The notes below the pieces were generated by a model that did not search any database, had not been told where the DNA came from, and worked only from the letters and a program-made list of their open reading frames with translations. From Desulfobacteraceae bacterium (lineage in GTDB: Bacteria > Desulfobacterota > Desulfobacteria > Desulfobacterales > UBA5852), in the NCBI GenBank assembly GCA_014237395.1, contig JABZFP010000015.1:99960-163959 (forward strand): a stretch of DNA of 64,000 nt. The letters run 5' to 3'. The stretch's first letter is position 1. Every line of letters begins with the position of its first letter. A program made the translations under genes and the position numbers. Shown here piece by piece: positions 54,171 to 63,500 of this stretch.

Positions 54171-56402
54171 TCAGGCAACTTCGGTAAGTCGTCGACTACG
54201 GACTTCCTCTTTAGAGCGATCAGCCCACTCCATGACGCGTTTGACGAGGGTCTCGTGTCGGCTTTCCTTGCTGAAGGAAAGGAATTCTTGACGTCGGCCA
54301 ACAACCTGATCGAGAATCCACTCATCAATTGCCTCTCCCGACCGCCCCAATCCCCGCACCAAAACTTTGAGGTGTTGTAAAAAAGCCTCGATCATCGCGC
54401 TGTCTTCCGCCAAACGATACAACTCACTATCGGGGTTGCCATATTCATTTATGGCGCTCCGCAAGACGGATCGAGCCACATCCCCTCCCAGTAATGCCAC
54501 AAAAATATGTACCTCACGCTCCAAAGAAAGCAGATATTTAAACCCCATATCGTCCGTGCTGTCAAAACCGGAATCAAGGGATATGACAATCTTACGATGG
54601 ATCGTTCTGATCTTTTCAAAAAGGGCTTCTCTTTCCGCATCGATCAACATCAAGCTTGCCGTGGCGGCCTCACGATTCAGGCCTTCCTTTACGAGAAAAA
54701 CTTCTTCCGGCGTAATCTCGATATCAATGTCCAATTCTTTATTGTAGCGTCGTAGCAAAAGATTAGCGAGCATCATCGCATTACGATTTGAAAATCGAAC
54801 AGTCTCCGGTTCCTCCAGAAAGTCACCCAATAGCACCCGAAGCGCTTTTTCGGGCTTTTCCATTTTTACAAAGAGTAATTGCAGTGCATTGAGAAAGGCA
54901 ATGCGATCATCCCGCTGCATCGGCTGTTTAAGAAAATGCCACAAAATCTCGAATACCTTCGCTTCATAGCGTGAGAACTCACCCACGCAGTCCTCAAACC
55001 CAATTTTGCTGAAGCGCCCTTCGGCATTAAAGCATCTCTCAAGCAATGATAGGATTTCTCTTACATCCATAGGGGAAATGTCAAAATCCCGGCTGAGAAT
55101 CTCAAGATCGCGTGCGTTAAAATGATTTTCTTTTCCGCCGATCCGACGCATTTTTTGTCGCGTATCAAGCCGACCTACGTAAAACTCAATAATGCGGGCC
55201 GCCACCTCGTGCAGACGGCCAATTTCGAATATCTCAGCACCATCCTTCACGGACAGCAAACCATTAACAACACTGAGTTGGCGGACAACATCATCTGGCA
55301 CCTTTTCCATACGCCACTGAATGTTGGCCAAAATTTCATCCATGATCATTCCCCTTTTGGGACGATCACCGATGGCGGAAACCATGTCTGAAACCCGTTT
55401 AATCCGGAACCCAAGCTCACGCGCGTTCACCCGGTTGTAATCGCTTCCATAGAGGCTCTCCAGATAGAGGGCTTGATCAAAGGAGGTGTTCTCAAATTCT
55501 TCATCCACAAGTCGCGCGATCTGGGCCTTTGCTTTTGGTAATTTCCCAACCGTTCGATCGAGAAGGAGCCAGCGGATGTTATTCAGTTCAATGGGCGGTA
55601 AAATAAGCTTCTGGCGCAAGTTCTTTACGCCGGCGATGGCATCGTAAATACCGGCATAGCGGTGGGCGCCGGTTGATGTATCCGATTCTTTTATCCAGTT
55701 GCACACTTCCTTTACCAACATTTTCATGGCATCGGGCTTGATTGCGTTGAGCCCTGCCAACATCGTCAAATTTGGATCGGGAAGTCCCTTCTCATCTTTC
55801 ATCAACGCCAATTTGACAATGTCCCCGTTATTGTGAATCTCAATATCCTCAGCTTTTCTCAGTGCCTGTGGATATTTGGCAATAATCGCGATCGATGTTC
55901 GCAGTCGCTCGAACAACTCCGGAGTGTCACCCGTCAGCTTGAGATGGAGGGTGAGCACCTTGAAGCTGTCAAAGGTTGTAAACGCTTTTGACACCAGAGC
56001 ATTAAGGTATGTCATATGGTCGCCGACACGACGAATCATCATCGCAACGGCTTCTCGATCCATGACGATGTCACTGAAAAAAACTTGATAATCCGGAAGG
56101 ACGCCATCGCCGCTCTGGGAGGAAAGACGGCATGCACGAATCAACAGGGTACCGTCATGGCCAGAACGCTTGTTGAGCTTATCGAGTGTTTTCGCCAACT
56201 GGGCGTAAGGATCGATTTGCAACGGGACATCGATCGTTTCGTCGATGGAAGTCGACTCGATTCCCTCTTCCAATGTGTCGTGATCCCGACGCAGGCAGGC
56301 ACTAAGCAGGTGGCAGAGTTCGACCAGCAGTGTAATCAAGGCATCGTTCCGTCCCTGACTGTCATACAAACTTTCAAGGATGGGCAGCTCCATATCGTCC
56401 AT
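54171..56402 (-). CDS. Large predicted helical cytoplasmic protein of unknown function
   Basis: 743 residues from ATG at 56402 with GAGAG before it; a GTG reading from 56435 lacks a ribosome site. No signal peptide, no membrane helix, no recognised motif. Long amphipathic helices dominate (for example ALRKAEDIEIHNN, VRGLGRSGEAIDEWILDQ), with few Gly or Pro, suggesting helical-repeat scaffolding. Asp/Glu/Lys/Arg are abundant. It lies between pilB and the pilY1 group on the same strand, which hints at pilus or surface-assembly work, but there is no direct evidence. Confidence 0.8.
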   Translation of the reverse strand: MDDMELPILESLYDSQGRNDALITLLVELCHLLSACLRRDHDTLEEGIESTSIDETIDVPLQIDPYAQLAKTLDKLNKRSGHDGTLLIRACRLSSQSGDGVLPDYQVFFSDIVMDREAVAMMIRRVGDHMTYLNALVSKAFTTFDSFKVLTLHLKLTGDTPELFERLRTSIAIIAKYPQALRKAEDIEIHNNGDIVKLALMKDEKGLPDPNLTMLAGLNAIKPDAMKMLVKEVCNWIKESDTSTGAHRYAGIYDAIAGVKNLRQKLILPPIELNNIRWLLLDRTVGKLPKAKAQIARLVDEEFENTSFDQALYLESLYGSDYNRVNARELGFRIKRVSDMVSAIGDRPKRGMIMDEILANIQWRMEKVPDDVVRQLSVVNGLLSVKDGAEIFEIGRLHEVAARIIEFYVGRLDTRQKMRRIGGKENHFNARDLEILSRDFDISPMDVREILSLLERCFNAEGRFSKIGFEDCVGEFSRYEAKVFEILWHFLKQPMQRDDRIAFLNALQLLFVKMEKPEKALRVLLGDFLEEPETVRFSNRNAMMLANLLLRRYNKELDIDIEITPEEVFLVKEGLNREAATASLMLIDAEREALFEKIRTIHRKIVISLDSGFDSTDDMGFKYLLSLEREVHIFVALLGGDVARSVLRSAINEYGNPDSELYRLAEDSAMIEAFLQHLKVLVRGLGRSGEAIDEWILDQVVGRRQEFLSFSKESRHETLVKRVMEWADRSKEEVRSRRLTEVA

Positions 56403-56687
56403 TGATCTCTCATCCCCTCTGGTATTGAATCGCACCTGCTACGCCCTGGTAGGGCCTAACCCTGCGGCCGGCTAAACTACAAATACGACGGCGCCAACGG
56501 TATCGCTGTTAAATGCGCACCGCTTGACACAATTGCCATCTAATTTTTTCATTCATTCCGGCAATTAATCAATAAAACTCGTTAACAGTGAAAAATGGCG
56601 TTTTTTGGTGTACACTTTGTTTGTGCTGTGCAGCCCGTATTACCGCTGTCATGATAGCGGTAGAGAGCTTGCCCCTTGGAAGAATTG

Positions 56688-57245
56688 CTACGAACCTGGA
56701 TTTTCGACAGCCTTTTTAACCGCTTCCGTCTCTTCCTGAAAGGCATCCCGACGTTTCTGATAGTCGGCAATTTTACGATTAAGCACTTCAACTTTTTTAT
56801 CGTATTCAGCAACAGCCGCCGTATCCCGGCCAGCCAATGAATTCGCGAGCTTTTCCTTCTCTTTAAGCAGGTTATATTTTTCTTCCATCAAATCAGCAAA
56901 TTCTTTGTCTAGTTCTTTTTTCCGCTGGTTCAACTCTTTAATGGTTTCTTCGTCGACGACCGGCACGGCCTGGTCATCTTTCTCTGAATCATCATTTTCT
57001 TCAACGTTGTTCCCAGCAGGAGAATTATCGTCTATCGCGGGTATCTGTGACGGCGCACTGTCAGACACTCCCTCAAATGTTTCAGTGGCGGGGCGCTGGT
57101 CCTCGGGCACATCCGCCCAGTTGTCGGTATAACGGATATGCCCCTCTGCATCGCGATACTTGTAATATTCTGCCGTTGCAGATGAATAACTGAATAAAAG
57201 CAAGGCTACCACAACGACCGAACCTAAAAACATACTTTTTTTCAT
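56688..57245 (-). CDS. DUF4124-domain periplasmic protein with coiled coil
   Basis: 185 residues. A signal peptide (about 1-26, ending SSATA). The DUF4124 start is EYYKYRDAEGHIRYTDNW. An acidic linker (about 65-105) and a long coiled coil (about 105-180) follow. DUF4124 proteins are periplasmic and of unknown role. The ATG at 57245 overlaps the stop of the previous gene by four bases (ATGA). Confidence 0.85.
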   Translation of the reverse strand: MKKSMFLGSVVVVALLLFSYSSATAEYYKYRDAEGHIRYTDNWADVPEDQRPATETFEGVSDSAPSQIPAIDDNSPAGNNVEENDDSEKDDQAVPVVDEETIKELNQRKKELDKEFADLMEEKYNLLKEKEKLANSLAGRDTAAVAEYDKKVEVLNRKIADYQKRRDAFQEETEAVKKAVENPGS

Positions 57246-57535
57246 TCTATTTTCCACATCATTACGATTTCGCCACTATTGTCTATCATGACGCCGACCC
57301 GCTGGTCTTCATGAAAGTCGGAAGGTTGCAGGGGCGTGTTGTAGGCATCGAAAAAACGGGCATTTTCAGCCAGTCGAAAAACGGCATCGTCAATTACCAC
57401 CTTGTTATTCTCCAGGAAACGTTCGAAAACCGGCATTTTTTCCGACTGTGCATCGGAGCTCTGGGCCCCCGCCGTCGTTATATTCAACAACACGAGTAAT
57501 ACCGCCACCCCCGATAATAGTAGGATCCTTTTCAT
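57242..57535 (-). CDS. Small exported protein next to PilY1
   Basis: 97 residues. A signal peptide (about 1-24, ending TTAGA) is followed by a soluble domain with VVIDDAVFRLAENARFFDAY and DQRVGVMIDNSGEIVMMWKIE. No known family recognised. It starts 21 bases after the pilY1-like gene stop and overlaps the DUF4124 gene by ATGA, forming a tight trio with it. Confidence 0.82.
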   Translation of the reverse strand: MKRILLLSGVAVLLVLLNITTAGAQSSDAQSEKMPVFERFLENNKVVIDDAVFRLAENARFFDAYNTPLQPSDFHEDQRVGVMIDNSGEIVMMWKIE

Positions 57536-57556
57536 AAATCCTCCCTGACCGTCGCG

Positions 57557-60500
57557 TTACCAGGTCCGCCAGTACAGGAATCCCAGTTTTTCACCAGCGG
57601 TCTGTTCTGTTTCTACATTAGCATCGGATGTACTAAAGTACAACCGATCGGTGTCGGTACCTTCGATTCCGAGCACGGCCGGCGAATACCACAGGCCGGA
57701 TTTCTTCAAGCCGGTGGGAGCCACCCAGATAGGGTTCGATGGTGTTCCGATGTTGATCAAGTCTGAACTGTTTACCCGATCATCTCCATTAATATTAAAC
57801 AGCGCCGAATTGCTCTGACCGCCATTGCAGGCATTGAGGCCATAGACAATGGAATCTCCTCCGGCCTTGCAGGGAGATTCGGACGGTATGGTGGGAACGG
57901 CGTAGACATATCCGCCCCGAATCATCGGGTCGTTTACAAGCCGCTCACTGCTGCCCGGCAAATCCAGATACCAACCGACATGGCGGCCGTCAAAGCGGCT
58001 CGGATCAAACCACTCGATGTTGTTATCGCTGACCACGATATATTGGTCATCGCTGTAAATCACCGCCTGTTGCAGCAGCGAAGCCTTCAACTCCTCGGTA
58101 TCAAGCGTGATCGTTCCATTGACATTGGTAATAGAAAAGGAAATCAGGTCATCGGCCGGATAGCTCCGTATGCTCACTTTATTCTCAGAGGCTTCAGCCG
58201 TAACCCCGCTGAGGCCATAGGTCAAATCATTAATGCATTTGGCCAGGCCGGAGGCCGCAAGGAATTCGTGGTTTTCCTGGTCAGTTAAAGGCGCATGGGT
58301 AAACGTCGTAGTGTTGATTCTAACCTCATCTCCCAAATCCGAGGCCGTCAAATCCAAAGTGTAAACGATCTGATCGGTTCCGGGTATCGCCGGGTTGGAT
58401 AGCAAATTACTGAGCTGTCGGTTGCTATCAAAATAGCCGAAAAATTTGGTTTCCGGGTCCAGGGCATCTGCCGAATAGATAACCGGATTCAACGCCTCCC
58501 ACTCATCAGCCCAATCCCAGATACCATAAATGGTCTCCACGCTGCTGTAGGTAAGGTAGTCATCCATGCCAAGATATCGCCCGGTGCCGAACACCACGAT
58601 GTTCCCCCGGCGATTGAAGTCGCAATGGTTCATGACATCAGGGGTCGTGGTAATCGGCTGCCGGAATCCGCTCAGGTTTTTGGCTTGGAACAGGGGCATC
58701 TTGGTCCCGTCTTCGGCCTTGTATGCCACGTCCCAATCATTGATGTTACTGGAACTCAAATCAAATTTCCAAAGGTTGCCCAGCAGATCTCCAGCATAAG
58801 CCGTATCGACCAGGCCGTCCAGATTATCGTCCACGAGGGCCGGTGATGACAGGCCGTTGCACGCATCATCAGAGCTATAAGGTGTGCCATCCGCACCATC
58901 ATCGTTAGCCCCAGCCTCCGTATCAATGCGCCTCGGTTCAGCGGTCAGGGGAGTACCGTCGCTGCTCAGGCGCCAGGCGAAGAGAACGGCTCTGCCGTTT
59001 TCGCTATCGTAGCCATTTGGCATTATGGCCACGTAGCCCGCAGGGGTATTCACAACAAAGCCTTGACCAAAAGTGTACCCCACATCCGGGTCATAAGCGG
59101 CATTTTCCGGATCTGAATTGGTGGGCCATTCCCATTTCACGATGCTGCCGGCATCGTCTTCTCCATCAAATCCCGTGTTGCCAATGGTGCTGATATCCAG
59201 GCAGTAATACCCCCTCCCCCCTCTGCCAAGGCCGCCCAGGAGAAGTGCCGCACCAGAGCTGCCAAGCTTCGAGATAGTCGGTTCGTTGTCTACGTAATAG
59301 CGATGTACATAGGGATCGTCCGCCAAATGCTTCAGATTGGCAAAGACCAAGTTCGGGACATAGGCAAAAATTTCTTCTCCTGTTTCCTCGTCCAGAACAT
59401 GCAGCATGCCGTCATTGGCCCCCACAAAAACCACCCCGGGATCGCTGTCCCAGCGATAGCCGATGGGCGAAGCATGCACCACGTCGCCCAATATATGAGT
59501 CCGGTCGCGGAACAGCCCGCCTTCCTCACTGGTGTCACCGCGCAGAAAGTCTACCAATTTCCGTGCTGTGGCTTCATTCCCGTCGAGCAGCAGTTTCTGG
59601 CTATTGCTCAGGGCGCCATATTCAAATGTGACCCCGGCTTCAAGGGTATCGTTGAAGGTGATAATTTCGCGGGTGGTCCAGGTCCGGCTGTCCAACTGAT
59701 CCTGCGCGGACCAGTTGACGCGATCCACATAACTGCCGTCGGCCAGGCGGTCCTTTTCGACCAGGCCCGTATCCTGGTTCAGCGGTTTGGACATGACATC
59801 ACCGCTCCAATCGCTCGGTAAGTAGGTCGCCTGATAGAGCGCGGTATCGCTCTGAAGCTCCTGCGCATTGATGGAAACCGAGGATCCGGTCGCGGTCGAG
59901 CCGGTAATGCTTTTCATAACGGCATCCAGGGCATCGACAAGCTGCTGGGGATCGTCCGCCGTATAGAACTGTCCGCGTCCGTTTATCGCCGCATGGTAGA
60001 GATCGTCGATTTTGCGTTTATCGTCATCGAGCGGCTCTTGCCATTCCGGGCACACGGCCTCCGGACAATCCTCGTCATCCGGATCGCATTGCGGCAGGCA
60101 TTCATAGGCAGGGTCTTGCGGGTCAAAATCGCCATGTACCCCGAATGCCACGCTGTAAGTCACCATATGCTGGTGGGGGGCAATATCATAATGATACGGC
60201 TGGACATTGTTCGACAACCCTCCATCCAGATCGTTTTCATAATAGAACATGGCGATATCCGCCAGCGTGGGATCGTCATTAGCATTGTTGGGCCCCATGA
60301 AGACACCCTGGTCGTAAAGCGACGGAATGTTATAGCTTGCAGGATTGCTGGGGTTACGGGCCGATCCGTCACTGTCGGCGTTGCGATCTCGCAGCTCGCC
60401 CTCCACAGTCCAATCGCCGCCGTTATAGTAGCCGTCGGTCATCACGATGGCGAATGCCCTCTGACAGCCACCGCCGGCCGCTTCGGGGGCCCATGGCGGG

Positions 60501-63500
60501 GTAGTGCTAAGATATTCGTTATCACCACCGTCGGCCAGGTCATGCTGGTCGAAATATTGCCCCACATCCTGAAGCGCCCGACGCAGCGGTGTGCCGTCCG
60601 TTTCGATATTGATATTGTAAAGGTTGGTAAGCACGGTCTGGCTCTGATCACCGGCATCGTTCGCATCGACCAGCATTGTTTCGTGGTTGTCAACATCGCC
60701 GTCGTTGAGCACCGCCAAGCCGACTTGGGCCCTGTCTCTGCTCTGATAGAGGCTTTCCACCACGCGACCGATGGCCGCCTTGGCCGTGAGTTCGCGACGG
60801 CGGTAGAAAGAGAACCAGTTGGCAAAATTCTGGCGCGTGGCAGCATAGGTCAGCACATTGCCGTCCGCATCACGGGGCCAGATATTGGGTGAAGCACCAC
60901 TGGCAGTCGCCGAATTTTCAGCGGTGGTAACATCACTGGCACTCAGCAGGCTTAGCTCTTCGTTATCCACCCGATTGTTGTTGTCACCATCCGTGAAACG
61001 GTAAATGCTGAAATCCCCGTCCAGCGCCACGAGATAGATTTCACCATTATCGACGCCCCCGTCCCCATCCTCATCATTGTGCGTGAAATAATGCGCCATG
61101 GGAATGACGAACTGATCCGGCTCACTCTCGGCAAACGTATAGGTTCCCAAAGACAACCAGTCGTTGGCGTAATCATCATCGTCTTTCTCATCATACCGGC
61201 CATTATTTGCGCTTTGACTTCGATTGTAGACCCAATTGCTGCTGCCGTCATGAACAATGTTGTAATCGACGTCATATGTTAAGTCGTTTACGTTGGGAAC
61301 CCAGGCATAGACCCGGTAGTCTCCGCTCTGGGGCGGATAAAAATACCAGCGGGCGGAATCGCCGGACCCGCCAACCCAGTGGGCGCTGTTGTTAAAGGCG
61401 TCATAATCCGTATAGGTTTGGGTACCAAAATCAAGCGGGTCAAAATAGCCATGTTCCGAATTCGAACCGTTATCGTCCACCCGCAGCGTGGTCCCGCCGG
61501 ACACCGGCACCAAGCGCACTTCATCCGCTATAGTGAAACGGTAATTCTGTTGGGACCTGATCTGGACATATTGCGCGGGCACGGTAGGGGCCGTATCTTT
61601 TTTCACCGTAAAATAGGTGAGATCAAGATTCCAGGTGGCGGTCCGCATGGGGTTCAACCGCGGTGTGGTCGGATGGGCGTTGGCGTTTGCCTGTCCGGCA
61701 ATGGTATGCCAGCGCGGCCAAGGTTCATAGTCCACCGCGGGATTGAAATAGAGACGGTTGTAGCCTTTCCATTGGCTTTGCCACAACTGCCGCTCATCTC
61801 CCTGTAAATCATAGGAACTGTTGTAAATATTGTCGTTTGAATAACCATCCTGCCAGCTGGGGAAGACCGCCCGGTTGCCGTTGAAGGTGCCCCCACTCTC
61901 ATCGGTCATGAACTCCCAGTTCATTGAGCCGGAATCGTCGTACAGGAACATGATCATGGGCGATGCCGCATCGACCTGGGACTCAAGGGGCACTTCGGCC
62001 GGCTCCACACAGTTGTATTCCTGGTATTGCGGCTGCCGGGGCCCGTCGTAGCAGTCCTCGTCTGCATCCGTGGTGGGGTCATCGTAAGCCCCCGGATGGA
62101 TGTCCGGATTGGTATCGTCGCAATCCCCCATGCTGGGCGAATAGCCGTCGCCGTCATTGTCTTCATGCTCATCCCCGCATGGCTCGTCTGCACCGTCGCA
62201 GTCTTGGTCAATGCCATCGCCGCATATTTCAACCGCCCCGGGATGAATGGCCGCATCGTTGTCGTTGCAGTCATAACCATCGTTATAACCATCCCGGTCG
62301 TTGTCCGGGGAGGGGAATTTATAAACCGCCGTCAGTACTTTGTCGGTGCCCAAGTTCACAATGATATAGTTGTTGCCGCTACTGACCGACCCCTCCCATA
62401 GGTGAAACAGGGAACCGTCCGGCGGATTGGCTGTAAGTTCGACATCGACACCACTCTGGTAGATATAAACCCTATAATCGCCATCAACACCGCCATCGAT
62501 GCCCACGGGATCGAGGGTAATCGAACTCCCCGTTAGATCACCACCGTCCAGGTGGGATTCCCTGACCCGCAATTCGTAATATTCCTGGGTGTATTCCCCC
62601 TCAAACGATAGGGGACCGGTTGTGGTTTCATCGATCGTGAACAGTTCATCAGGCGGCGTTTTCCATCCCGGCACATCTTTGTAACGAACGGTATAATTTT
62701 CCACCTGGCAGGCCATGCGAACCGTGTCACCGGAATTCCGCCATCCCGCCACATCCACCGTACCACCACTTTCGTCCAGAACCCGCCACTGTCCCCGCAA
62801 GTCCTCGTCGACAGACAGATCGCCCACTTCGGGTGGCGTAATCGTAGCGGTTACCGTATTTTCACGAAAGGTTACGTCCAGAGTGTGACTTTGCTCGACA
62901 TTCGAAAAAGTATAGATATCATAGGCCCCTATGGAGGTACCGTCCACAATGACATCTGAGACACAGTATTGTTTAATTGGAAGGTCGGTGCGTAGCCCTT
63001 CGATATTGGTGAAGGCCGCGTCCGTACCGTGATCCACGATAATATCCCCGCTCGTCTGAACATTCGTTGTGCCGTCCGGCAGGTCCAATTCACCGTTTTC
63101 CCCGATCGTGTAAACGATGTTGTGTTTGAACAGCGGCTTGGCCGTCAAGTCGCTGGTCACATTTGCCACGCTCACGCTGCCCGAAGCCCCAGGCGTGTCA
63201 GGCGCCGCAATCGTCTCTGTTATTCCCCCGTGGGTGCCCGTGGCAATAAACCCCTGGTAAGCAAAAGTCCAAGTCAGGTCGAAGGTAAGACTGTCCCCAC
63301 TGTTGTAACCTTCACCGTTGTTGATAACCGAACCGTCCCCGCGGCGAACCTCGATATAGCTGCCATCATCGGTATCTTCGAGGGTCAGCGAAAAGTCATT
63401 GTCAACGATCGTACAGATACCATTATCGCTGAAGTCGACATTGCGTCCACCAGCTTCCACACCGGTGGCTTCCAGCACAAAGGACCTGTCCGCCGAATCT

